Positions 52,684-62,852 of a stretch of 64,000 bases of DNA are shown here, piece after piece. Made by a program: the position numbers and the translations under genes. Source of the stretch: Desulfarculaceae bacterium (GTDB taxonomy: Bacteria; Desulfobacterota; Desulfarculia; Desulfarculales; Desulfarculaceae); the NCBI GenBank assembly GCA_021737145.1, contig JAIPEN010000005.1:1-64000 (forward strand), in the 5' to 3' direction. How positions within the stretch are numbered: the stretch's first letter is position 1; the number at the start of each line of letters is the position of its first letter. Below the pieces are notes generated by a model. That model ran no database searches. It was not told the DNA's origin and saw nothing but the letters and a program-made list of their open reading frames with translations.

Positions 52684-53376
52684 ATGAAGATCAGCGAACT
52701 GGCCAAACGCACCGGCGTGCCCAAGCAGACCATTCATTACTATATAAGGGCTGGCCTGCTGCCCAAACCCCGCAAGCTGGGCAGCAACTCGGCGGACTAC
52801 GACAACAGCTACGTGGATCGCATCCGGCTGATCAAGGAACTGCAGAACGACTTCTTCTTCCCCCTGCCCACCATCAAGAAAATCCTTTGGGAGCACCGCA
52901 GCGCCAGCAAGCAGGCCATGCTCAAACTGCGCATGGAATACTTCCGCCCCATGGAGCACTACCTGGGCAACGGCGTGAAGGGCGACGAGGCCTTTTTGGA
53001 GGCCACCGGCCTGGCCGAGCGCTGGCTGCCCCAGCTCCAGGAATGGGGCCTGCTCAGCCCCAAGCAGGAAGACGGCCAGAACGTCTATTCCCAGGACGAC
53101 ATCATCATCGGCAAGGTGATGGTGAACATGGCCAAGATCGGCATCCACCGGGCCAACGACTTCAAGCCCGAAATGACCCTGCCCATGCTGGCCACCTCCT
53201 TCAAAAGTATCGCCAAAGACCTCATCGACGACTTCCAACGGGCCACGGTTAGCATGAAGCCGGCCGAGCGCACCGAGTTGGCCCGGAGGGGCCACGAGAT
53301 CATGGGCGTGCTCTTCTACCACCTCTATCGCAAGTACGCCCAGGCCTATCTGAGCGAGATGAAAAGCGAGGACTAG
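52684..53376 (+). CDS. MerR-family transcriptional regulator
   Basis: A 230-residue regulator. The winged helix-turn-helix is at the N terminus (MKISELAKRTGVPKQTIHYYIRAGLLP), followed by the wing YVDRIRLIKELQ and a coiled-coil dimer helix. The C-terminal 130 residues form a helical effector domain without the cysteines of metal-sensing MerR proteins, so an organic ligand such as an acyl-CoA is plausible. Position between the transporter-ligase operon and the beta-oxidation genes suggests it controls one or both. Confidence 0.85.
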   Translation: MKISELAKRTGVPKQTIHYYIRAGLLPKPRKLGSNSADYDNSYVDRIRLIKELQNDFFFPLPTIKKILWEHRSASKQAMLKLRMEYFRPMEHYLGNGVKGDEAFLEATGLAERWLPQLQEWGLLSPKQEDGQNVYSQDDIIIGKVMVNMAKIGIHRANDFKPEMTLPMLATSFKSIAKDLIDDFQRATVSMKPAERTELARRGHEIMGVLFYHLYRKYAQAYLSEMKSED

Positions 53377-53433
53377 CAGGCCCGCCGGAGCTTGGCGGCC
53401 CGCCTTCACCCCCCCCAGCACACGGACCGCGCC

Positions 53434-54570
53434 ATGAACCTGAACTTCCCCGGCGACATTACCTTCGCGCCCGGCAGCCTGAACGCCCTGGGCAAAAAAA
53501 TCGCCTCCCTGGACATCGAGCGCCCCCTGCTGATCAGTGACCCGGCCATGACCGGCCTGGGCCTCACCGCCCGCGCGGCCGAGCTGGCCGCCGGCCCGGA
53601 CGGCCCCCCTCCCCTGTACGACCGCTGCGTGGAAAACCCGCGCGCCCCGGAGGTGAGCGAGGCGGCGGCCATGTATCGCGACGAGGGTTGCGACGGGGTG
53701 GTGGCCCTGGGCGGAGGCAGCGTCATCGACGTGGCCAAGGGGGTGCGGGTGGTGGCCGCGGGCGGCGGCGAAATCCTGAACTACGACATGGCCAAGGGCG
53801 GCATCAAGCGCATCGGCCGCGACCTGCCCCCCATGATCGCGGTGCCCACCACCGCGGGCAGCGGCAGCGAGACCACCCTGGGCGCGGTGATCATCGACCC
53901 GGAGATCCAGTTCAAGGTGCTCATCTTCAGCCCCTTCCTCATCTCCACCGCCATCCTGCTGGACCCCGAGATCACCCTGACCATGCCTCCCAAGCTCACC
54001 GCGGCCACGGGAATGGACGCCCTGGTGCACGCCATCGAGGCCTACACCTCGCCGGCGGACAACCTGGTGGCCGACGGCCTGTGCATGGCCACCTTCCAGG
54101 CGGTGGGGCAAAACCTGCCCCGCGCCGTGGCCGAAGGCCAGGATATAAAGGCCCGGGGCAACATGATGCTGGCCGCGCTCATGGGCGGCATGGCCTTCGC
54201 GGCCAAGGGTCTGGGCGCGGTGCACGCCCTGGCCCACCAGCTCAGCAGCCACTACGGCCTGCCTCACGGCCTGGCCAACGCCCTCATGCTGCCCGTGGTC
54301 ATGCGCTACAACGCCGAGGCGGCCGGAGAAAAATACCTGACCGTGTGCCGGGCCATGGGCCTGGAGGCCGAAACCCCGGACCAGGCGGTGGAGGCCCTGG
54401 CCGCCTTTGCCCGCGGCCTGGACATGGCCGGGGCCTTGCGCGAGTTCGGAGTGAAGGAGGCCAAGCTCGCCGAAATGGCCGCCAGCGCGGCCCAGGACCT
54501 GTCCCTGCGCTCCAACCCGGCGCCCTGTACGCCGGAAGACCTGGCCGGACTCTACCGCCAGGCGCTCTAG
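53434..54570 (+). CDS. Iron-containing alcohol dehydrogenase
   Basis: A 378-residue NAD(P)-dependent group III alcohol dehydrogenase. GGGSVIDVAKG binds the nucleotide; TTAGSGSETT, GMDALVHAIEAY and the iron-binding HALAHQLSSHYGLPHG histidines are intact. It interconverts alcohols and aldehydes. Start ATG 53434 is used, where similarity begins, though no clear ribosome site is seen. It lies 57 bases after the MerR gene and may feed alcohols into acid activation and beta-oxidation. Confidence 0.9.
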   Translation: MNLNFPGDITFAPGSLNALGKKIASLDIERPLLISDPAMTGLGLTARAAELAAGPDGPPPLYDRCVENPRAPEVSEAAAMYRDEGCDGVVALGGGSVIDVAKGVRVVAAGGGEILNYDMAKGGIKRIGRDLPPMIAVPTTAGSGSETTLGAVIIDPEIQFKVLIFSPFLISTAILLDPEITLTMPPKLTAATGMDALVHAIEAYTSPADNLVADGLCMATFQAVGQNLPRAVAEGQDIKARGNMMLAALMGGMAFAAKGLGAVHALAHQLSSHYGLPHGLANALMLPVVMRYNAEAAGEKYLTVCRAMGLEAETPDQAVEALAAFARGLDMAGALREFGVKEAKLAEMAASAAQDLSLRSNPAPCTPEDLAGLYRQAL

Positions 54571-54680
54571 ATTCCCCTGCCCCGGTTCGGTTCCCGCCCC
54601 GGAGACCAGGAGCGCGGCCTTGCGTCCTAGGGGTGGTTCAGTGCTCGCAAAAGACACTTTTCCTACTATTTTTTGGTTGC

Positions 54681-54708
54681 AATATACACTTTAATTTGCT
54701 TGTATATT
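54681..54708. promoter_or_regulatory. Palindrome AATATACA-N12-TGTATATT upstream of the beta-oxidation operon
   Basis: Perfect 8-base arms (54681-54688 and 54701-54708) in an AT-rich patch about 150 bases before the FadJ-like gene. It shares a CAATATA-type half-site with the palindrome at 52404, which suggests a common regulator. No clean -35/-10 pair could be placed. Confidence 0.45.
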
Positions 54709-54859
54709 CCTACCTTTGCAAATGCAGCATTGAGTAACGCAAAACGTTAAAGCGGCAAGGGCCAAATTGCCAACAAATACTTGGTGCTAAGCGTGGGGGC
54801 CGTGCAACGCGCCCCCCAAAACCGGGGCGGGCCACTTCTTCTAGCCCAGGGAGAGACAG

Positions 54860-56989
54860 ATGAAAACGGACTATAAGACGGTGAAGATCGAGTTGGTAGA
54901 CGGCGTGGCCATCCTCAGCATGGACAACCCCCCGGTCAATCAGATGTCAGAGCATTTCATCCTGGAGCTCAAGGAGGCCTCCCTGGCCGCCCTGGCCGAT
55001 CCCGAGGTCAAGGCCCTGGTCATCACCGGCACGGGCAAGAACTTCATGGCCGGGGCCGACGTGACCCAGCTACTTCCGGTCACCGACAAGGCCCCCTTCG
55101 TGGAAAAGCTCATGGAGGTGCACCGCTGGTTCAACGCCCTGGAGCAGGACCCCACCCCGGTGGTCGCGGCCATCAACGGCAACTGCCTGGGCGGGGGCAT
55201 GGAGCTGGCCCTGGCCTGCAACTACCGCGTGGCCGCCTCGGGGGTCAGCGTGGGCCTGCCCGAGGTCAAGCTGGGCCTGCTGCCCGGCAGCGCGGGCACC
55301 CAGCGCATGCCCCGGCTCATCGGCCTGCCCGACGCCCTGGACCTGATCACCACCGGCAAGTTCATCAAGGCGGAGAAAGGCTTCTCCCTGGGCTTCATCG
55401 ACGAGGTGGCGCCCGCGGACCAGCTCATCGACACCGCCCTGGCCGGGGCCAAGAAGTTCCTCTCCCGCGAGTTGGACATCCGCACCCGCATGGCCAGCCG
55501 CCGCTTCGACCGCCTGCCCAGCGCCAGCGAAAAGGAGCACCTGCTCAACTACGTGAAGATGGAGACCGCCAAGAAGGCCAAGGGCTACGTGGCCCCCTTC
55601 AAGATCATCGAGGCCATGGAAAAGGGCCTGTCCATGGACTTCGAGGCGGACATCGCCCTGGAGGCCGAGCTCTTCGGCGACTGCCTGGTGTCCCACGTGG
55701 CCAAGAACCTCATCGGCATCTTCCTGAACGAGCGCGCCGCCGGGCGCCTGCCCCGCATCGAGGGCCTCACGCCGGCCAAGATCAAAAAGGTGGGCATGCT
55801 GGGCGGGGGGGTCATGGGATCGAGCATCGTGCATCTGCTGCTGTCCCACGGCTTCGAGGCGGTGCTCTGGGAGATCAACCAGGAGGCCCTGGACAAGGCG
55901 GTGGGGGCTGTCAAGAAGACCTTCGCCTACAAGCTCAAGACCAAAAAGCTCAAGCCCGATCAGCTCGAATCCCTTATGACCGAAAAGCTGACCACTGCCA
56001 CCGACCTGGCCGCCATGGCCGACTGCGACCTGATCATCGAGGCGGTGGTGGAAAACATGGAGGTCAAGCAGGACATCTGGAAAAAGCTGGAGGGCATCTG
56101 CCGGCCGGAGGTGGTGTTCGGAACCAACACCTCGGCCCTGCCCATCACCGACATGGCCACCGTATTGGCCGACCCCGGCCGCATGATCGGCCTGCACTTC
56201 TTCAACCCCGCCGAGCGCATGCCCTTGCTGGAGATCATCTGCGCGGAGCAGACCTCGGACCAGACCCTGGCCAGCAGCGTGGCTTTCGGCCGGGCCATCA
56301 GGAAGGTGCCGGTGGTGGTCAACGACGGCCCCGGCTTCTACGTGTCCCGCCAGTTGGGCGGGCTCATGGGCGGCTCGGTATTCCTGGTGGCCGACGGGGT
56401 GAACTCCATGGCCATTGAAAAGGCCATGCGCTCCTTTGGCATGCCCATGGGGCCGGCCACCCTGGCCGATCTCACCGGAATCGACATCAACTATCACGTG
56501 AACCAGACCTTTGCCAAACGCCTGGGGCCGCGCTACGATGTGCATCCGCTGACCGAGGCCATCTTCCAGCTGGGCGACTACGGCCGCAAGACCGGGCGGG
56601 GCTACTTTGACTACACCGGTCCCGAGCCAATGCCCAACCAGCGCCTGCAAAAGGTGGTGGACGACTACCTGGCCGCCAACAAGGTGCAGCCCAAGGAGAT
56701 GAGCCAGCAGGAGATCATCGACGCCATGCTGGCCCTGGCCATCAACGAGGCGGCCCTGATGATGGAACAAGGCATCTGCGACCGCCCGGCGGACATGGAC
56801 CTGGCCATGATTTACGGCACCGGCTTCCCGCCCTATCGCGGCGGCATTCTGCGCTATGCCGACCAGTGGGGCCTGCCCAACGTCCTGGCCAAGCTGGAGG
56901 AGCTGGAGGCCGCCTATGGCCCCCGCTTCGCCCCGGCCGGCCTGATAAAGAAAATGACAGCTGACAACCAGACCTTCTACCAGATGTGA
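54860..56989 (+). CDS. Bifunctional enoyl-CoA hydratase / 3-hydroxyacyl-CoA dehydrogenase (FadJ/FadB-like)
   Basis: A 709-residue beta-oxidation enzyme. The hydratase half (1-190) has AGADVTQL for the oxyanion hole and GGGMELALACNYR and LPEVKLGLLPGSAGTQR. The dehydrogenase half starts with the NAD motif KVGMLGGGVMGSSIVHLLL (about 310) and has the FFNPAERMPLLEI and NDGPGFYVSR catalytic regions. GGGAGAGACAG precedes the ATG. It is first of three beta-oxidation genes; the thiolase partner is two genes downstream. Confidence 0.95.
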   Translation: MKTDYKTVKIELVDGVAILSMDNPPVNQMSEHFILELKEASLAALADPEVKALVITGTGKNFMAGADVTQLLPVTDKAPFVEKLMEVHRWFNALEQDPTPVVAAINGNCLGGGMELALACNYRVAASGVSVGLPEVKLGLLPGSAGTQRMPRLIGLPDALDLITTGKFIKAEKGFSLGFIDEVAPADQLIDTALAGAKKFLSRELDIRTRMASRRFDRLPSASEKEHLLNYVKMETAKKAKGYVAPFKIIEAMEKGLSMDFEADIALEAELFGDCLVSHVAKNLIGIFLNERAAGRLPRIEGLTPAKIKKVGMLGGGVMGSSIVHLLLSHGFEAVLWEINQEALDKAVGAVKKTFAYKLKTKKLKPDQLESLMTEKLTTATDLAAMADCDLIIEAVVENMEVKQDIWKKLEGICRPEVVFGTNTSALPITDMATVLADPGRMIGLHFFNPAERMPLLEIICAEQTSDQTLASSVAFGRAIRKVPVVVNDGPGFYVSRQLGGLMGGSVFLVADGVNSMAIEKAMRSFGMPMGPATLADLTGIDINYHVNQTFAKRLGPRYDVHPLTEAIFQLGDYGRKTGRGYFDYTGPEPMPNQRLQKVVDDYLAANKVQPKEMSQQEIIDAMLALAINEAALMMEQGICDRPADMDLAMIYGTGFPPYRGGILRYADQWGLPNVLAKLEELEAAYGPRFAPAGLIKKMTADNQTFYQM

Positions 56990-57001
56990 GGCAAGCACCC
57001 C

Positions 57002-58804
<1,803 letters not shown>

Positions 58805-58871
58805 GCCCGGCGCGGCCCCAAAAAAGAAACAAGCGGGTGCGAGCCACCCCGTCAAGGCAAGGAGAATCCAA

Positions 58872-60077
58872 ATGCAAGAAGTAGTTATCGCCGGGTACCT
58901 GCGCACCGCCCAGTCGCGCTGCCGCCCCGCCGATCCCGGCCGGGACTGGCTGCACTCCCTGCGGGCCGACGAGCTCCTGGCCCTGGTGCTGCCCGAGTTG
59001 ATCAAACGCACCGGCATCGAGCCCCAGGAGGTGGACGACTTCATCGTGGGCTCGGCCACCGGGGTGGGCGAGCAGTGGACCTACGGCGGCCGCACCCCCA
59101 TCTTCCTGGCCGACCTGCCCGAGACCATCGCGGCCAAGTTCGTGGACCAGCAGTGCGGCTCGGCCATGGCCGGGGTGCACATCGGCTACATGGAGATCGC
59201 CCAGGGTTTCGCCGACACGGTGATGATCGGCGGCATGGAGCACATGACCCGGGTGCCCATGGGCGGCACCACCAAGGACCGGGGCCTGGTCCAGCCCAAC
59301 CTGAACCTGTTCCTAAACCCCGAGCTGGCCCACTGGGACATGATGTCCGCCATGAACATGGGCCTCACCGCGGAGAAGCTGTTCGTGCAGAGCGGCTGCA
59401 GCAAGCAGGAGATGGACCAGTGGGCGGTGCGCTCCCACACCCTGGCCGCCCAGGCCCAGGAAGACGGCTTCTTTGACGGCGAGATCCTGCCGGTGGAGGC
59501 CAAGCAGGCCGACGGCAGCGTGATGACCGTGACCAAGGACCAGGCGGTGCGCGGCGACACCACCCTGGAGGGCCTGGCCGGCCTAAAGCCCGTCTTCAAA
59601 AAAGACGGGGTCATCACCGCCGGAGTCAGTTCCCCGCTCAACGCGGCGGGCACCGCCTTGATCCTCATGTCCAAGGAAAAGGCCCTGGCCAAGGGCATCA
59701 AGCCCCTGGCCACCCTGCGCTCCATCGGCTTCGCCGGGGTGGACCCCACCATCATGGGCGCGGGCCCGGTGCCGGCCAGCCGCAAGGCCTTGGAGCACCT
59801 GGACATGAAGCCCGGGGAGATCGATTTCTGGGAGATCAACGAGGCCTTCGCCATCGTGGCCCTGAACTGCATCAAGGAACTGGGCCTGGACCCGGACAAG
59901 GTCAACGTCATGGGCGGCGGCCTGGCCATCGGCCATCCCCTGGGCGCCACCGGCAACCGCCTGGTGGGCACCCTGGCCCGCATCCTGGAGGCCAAGGGCG
60001 CCCGCTGGGGTTGCGCCAATGCCTGCGTGGGCGGCGGTCAGGGCGTGGCCACCATCATCGAGCGCGAGGACTACTAA
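58872..60077 (+). CDS. Acetyl-CoA acyltransferase (3-ketoacyl-CoA thiolase)
   Basis: A 401-residue thiolase that cleaves 3-ketoacyl-CoA to acetyl-CoA and shortened acyl-CoA. The nucleophile is in QQCGSAMAG, the NEAFA and GHPLGATG histidine motifs are present and the second catalytic Cys is in NACVGGGQG. AAGGAGAATCC precedes ATG 58872. It completes the operon with the FadJ-like and dehydrogenase genes and is followed by a terminator. Confidence 0.95.
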   Translation: MQEVVIAGYLRTAQSRCRPADPGRDWLHSLRADELLALVLPELIKRTGIEPQEVDDFIVGSATGVGEQWTYGGRTPIFLADLPETIAAKFVDQQCGSAMAGVHIGYMEIAQGFADTVMIGGMEHMTRVPMGGTTKDRGLVQPNLNLFLNPELAHWDMMSAMNMGLTAEKLFVQSGCSKQEMDQWAVRSHTLAAQAQEDGFFDGEILPVEAKQADGSVMTVTKDQAVRGDTTLEGLAGLKPVFKKDGVITAGVSSPLNAAGTALILMSKEKALAKGIKPLATLRSIGFAGVDPTIMGAGPVPASRKALEHLDMKPGEIDFWEINEAFAIVALNCIKELGLDPDKVNVMGGGLAIGHPLGATGNRLVGTLARILEAKGARWGCANACVGGGQGVATIIEREDY

Positions 60078-60094
60078 TCCCTCTTTCTTCGCAG

Positions 60095-60131
60095 GCCCCT
60101 CCCGCGCCTCGGGTGCGGGAGGGGCTTTTTT
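60095..60131 (+). terminator. Rho-independent terminator of the beta-oxidation operon
   Basis: A perfect 11-bp stem (60095-60105 with 60115-60125) and 9-base loop are followed by six Ts, 18 bases after the thiolase stop. Confidence 0.93.
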
Positions 60132-60200
60132 GTGCCCCCGGTCTCCCCCGGCGCGACGGACGAAAAACCTGCCCCCCCGGGGCTTGCCTCATGGCCCGGC

Positions 60201-61148
60201 ATGGGTCATGCTTTTATGTGGGTCCGGGACGCGGGTTTCACTCCGGGCCGGCCAACCGCACGGCGAAGCAAAACCCAACTCGAGTACGCAACAACCTTGT
60301 CCAATCTTCCAGCATATAAAGCGGTGGTGTTTGCCGGAGGCGGGGCCCGCTGTTTCTGGCAGGCCGGATTCTGGGAAGCGGTGTCCCCTTCCCTGCCCCG
60401 GCCGCCGGAGGTGGTCACCGCGGTCAGCGCCGGGGCCAGCACCGCCTGCCACGCCCTGTCCGGCTGCTCCCAACAAGCCATGGAATATTATCTGGAGGGG
60501 CATGCCGCCCGGGCCCAAAGCGGCTACCACCGCCATCCCCTCAGCCTAAAGCCGGACCGCGAGCGGGTGGCCTTTTACCGCGACGCCTTTCTGGATGTGC
60601 TGGGGGACGAATCCCTAGAGCGCCTGCGCTCCGGGCCGGAGATACGGGTGCTCATGGCCACGGCCCCGGTCTGGGCTCCTGGCAGCTTGGGCATCCTGGT
60701 GGGCTTTTTGGCCTACAGCCTGGAAAAGGCGATCAAGGCTCCCCTGCATCCCATCTGGGCCCAGGCGCTGGGCTTCAAGCCGGTGGTGGGATTTGCCGAC
60801 CGCTGCGCCACGGTGGAGCAGGTGGCCGATCTGGTGTTGGCCTCCTCCTGCGTGCCGCCCATCATGGAGCCGGTGCGCTGGCAGGGGCAGGCGGTGCTGG
60901 ACGGCGGTCTCATCGACAACGCGCCCGTGGCCCTGCTGGCCGAACACGAGCGCCCGGCCCTGGTCATGCTCACCCGGCGCTATCCCCCGGAAAAGCTGCG
61001 GGGCCACCCCGGCCTCACCTACGTGCAACCGTCGGAGCCCCTTCCCATATCCAAGTGGGAAAGCGCCAACCCGGACGCCTTGCACCGCGCGGTGGAGCTG
61101 GGCATGGCCGATGGCGAGCGCTTCCTGCGCTCCGGACCAGCCGCCTGA
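60201..61148 (+). CDS. Patatin-like phospholipase family protein
   Basis: A patatin-fold serine hydrolase. The oxyanion loop is AGGGARCFWQAGF, the nucleophile elbow is AVSAGAS (a variant of GxSxG) and the catalytic Asp is in DGGLID. The family hydrolyses acyl chains from lipids. The exact start is uncertain: ATG 60201 gives 315 residues; a TTG at 60297 would begin right before the conserved core; a GTG at 60132 is rejected because it abuts the terminator. No signal peptide is seen. It converges with the SDR gene 15 bases away. Confidence 0.75.
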   Translation: MGHAFMWVRDAGFTPGRPTARRSKTQLEYATTLSNLPAYKAVVFAGGGARCFWQAGFWEAVSPSLPRPPEVVTAVSAGASTACHALSGCSQQAMEYYLEGHAARAQSGYHRHPLSLKPDRERVAFYRDAFLDVLGDESLERLRSGPEIRVLMATAPVWAPGSLGILVGFLAYSLEKAIKAPLHPIWAQALGFKPVVGFADRCATVEQVADLVLASSCVPPIMEPVRWQGQAVLDGGLIDNAPVALLAEHERPALVMLTRRYPPEKLRGHPGLTYVQPSEPLPISKWESANPDALHRAVELGMADGERFLRSGPAA

Positions 61149-61163
61149 TTCAAGTGAGTTCTC

Positions 61164-61925
61164 CTAAACGATGCTGGACCCGCCGTCCACCAGGATGGTC
61201 TGCCCGGTGATGTAGGAGGCCGCGTCCGAGGCCAAAAAGAGCACCGGCTCCACCACGTCGCCGGTCTCGGCCAGGCGGCCCGCCGGGATGCGGGCGGTGA
61301 TCTGGTCGTGCTTGTCCTGGTTGGACCAGAAGGGCTGGGAAAAACCGGTCTTGACCATGCCCGGAGCCACGGCGTTCACCTGCACCTGGTCCCCGGCCAG
61401 CTCGGCGGCCAGCACCTTGGTCATCATCTCGATGGCCGCCTTGGCGATGCCGTAGATGCCCATGGGCGGGGCTGCCCGGTGGGCCGCGGTGGAGGATACG
61501 TTGATGATCTTGCCTCCGCCCTGGCCGCGCATGAGCCGCGCCGCCTCCCGGGCGCAGAGGAAGCTGCCGGTTAGGTTGCTGTCCACGATCTTTTGCCACA
61601 GGGCCAGCTCGGTCTCGGCCAGGCCCGGGGTGAACAGGTTCATGCCCACGTTGTTCACCAGGATGTCCAGGCGGCCAAAAGCCTCCTTTGCCTGCGCGAA
61701 CAGGGCTGCCACCTGATCCTCCTTGGCCACGTGGCAGGGCACGGCCAACAGGTTGTCCGAAGCCAGCTCCTCGGCCGCGGCGCTCAGGCCCTCGGCCTTG
61801 CGCGCGCAGATGGCCACCTTGGCCCCCTCGGCCAAAAGCCGCCGGGCCAGGTCCAAACCGATGCCCCGGCTCCCGCCGGTGACCAGGGCCACCTTGTCCT
61901 TGAGTCCGTACACCGCCATGGCCAT
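61164..61925 (-). CDS. Short-chain dehydrogenase/reductase
   Basis: A 253-residue SDR. The NAD(P) motif is TGGSRGIG, the NNVG stability motif is present and the catalytic set is NVSS...YGIAK. The C terminus ITGQTILVDGGSS is classical FabG-like. It probably oxidises or reduces a hydroxyacyl or keto substrate. Starts at 61925 or 61919 are equally possible. It lies 15 bases after the 3-hydroxyacyl-CoA dehydrogenase gene on the same strand. Confidence 0.9.
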   Translation of the reverse strand: MAMAVYGLKDKVALVTGGSRGIGLDLARRLLAEGAKVAICARKAEGLSAAAEELASDNLLAVPCHVAKEDQVAALFAQAKEAFGRLDILVNNVGMNLFTPGLAETELALWQKIVDSNLTGSFLCAREAARLMRGQGGGKIINVSSTAAHRAAPPMGIYGIAKAAIEMMTKVLAAELAGDQVQVNAVAPGMVKTGFSQPFWSNQDKHDQITARIPAGRLAETGDVVEPVLFLASDAASYITGQTILVDGGSSIV

Positions 61926-61940
61926 GCTCCCCTCCCTTGC

Positions 61941-62822
61941 TCAGTCCTCGTCGCCCCAGGGCTCGCGCTTGCCCTCGGGGGTGTAGCGGTAAAAGCCCTT
62001 GCCCACCTTGCGCCCCAGACGCCCCTGGTCCGCCAGGCGCTTCACCAGGCCCGACTTGGCCACCAGCTTGTCCTCGCCCTGGGAAATGAGGAACTCGTCG
62101 ATCAGGGCGATGGTGTCCAGGCCGGCGTTGTCGGCGATCTCAAAGGGCCCCGCCTTCCAGCCATAGCCCAGGCGCATGCCCGCGTCAACGTCTTCCGGAG
62201 TGCAGACCCCGGCGGCCACCAGGTCCACCGCTTCGCTCAGGGCGGCCGCGAACACCCGGTTCATCACGAACCCGGGCAGATCCTTGGTCACCTTGACCGG
62301 CGTCTTGCCCAGGGAGCGGATGAACTCCAGGCTGCGCTCGAACACCTGGTCCGAGGTGGCCTCGCCCTTGATCACCTCCACCAGGCCCATGAGCGGCACC
62401 GGGCCGAAGAAGTGCAGGCCCAGCACCCGGCCGGGATGCTGGCAGGCCCCGGCCAGGCGGCCGATGGGAATGGACGATGTATTGGAGCCGATGGGCGTGG
62501 CCGCGGGGGCCAGGCGGTCAAGCTCCGCGAACAGCTCCAGCTTGAGCCCCTCTTTTTCCAGGGCCGCCTCGATGATCCAGTCGGCCTGCTCGGCGGCGGC
62601 CAAATCCTGCTCCAGGCTCAGGCGGGCCAGCACCTGCTCCGGCGTCTCGGCGATCACCCCCTTGGCCGACAAGCGGCCCAGGGAGAACTCCATGCCCGCC
62701 TTGGCCTTTTGCAGGGCCTGGGACGACACGTCCATGAGATTAACCTGCCGCCCGCTCTGGGCGCAGACCTGGGCGATGCCCCCGCCCATGAACCCGGCTC
62801 CCACCACCAACACCCGTTCCAT
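61941..62822 (-). CDS. 3-hydroxyacyl-CoA dehydrogenase (Hbd type)
   Basis: A 293-residue stand-alone enzyme. The NAD motif VVGAGFMGGGIAQV is at the start; SNTSSIPI, HFFGPVPLMGLVEVI and KDLPGFVMNRV hold the catalytic His-Glu pair region and the C-terminal domain is typical (GWKAGPFEIADNAGLD). It converts 3-hydroxyacyl-CoA to 3-ketoacyl-CoA. Together with the SDR and the DUF362 gene it forms a minus-strand group separate from the beta-oxidation operon. Confidence 0.93.
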   Translation of the reverse strand: MERVLVVGAGFMGGGIAQVCAQSGRQVNLMDVSSQALQKAKAGMEFSLGRLSAKGVIAETPEQVLARLSLEQDLAAAEQADWIIEAALEKEGLKLELFAELDRLAPAATPIGSNTSSIPIGRLAGACQHPGRVLGLHFFGPVPLMGLVEVIKGEATSDQVFERSLEFIRSLGKTPVKVTKDLPGFVMNRVFAAALSEAVDLVAAGVCTPEDVDAGMRLGYGWKAGPFEIADNAGLDTIALIDEFLISQGEDKLVAKSGLVKRLADQGRLGRKVGKGFYRYTPEGKREPWGDED

Positions 62823-62852
62823 GACTCGCTCCTTGGCCGGACGCCCGGCCGC

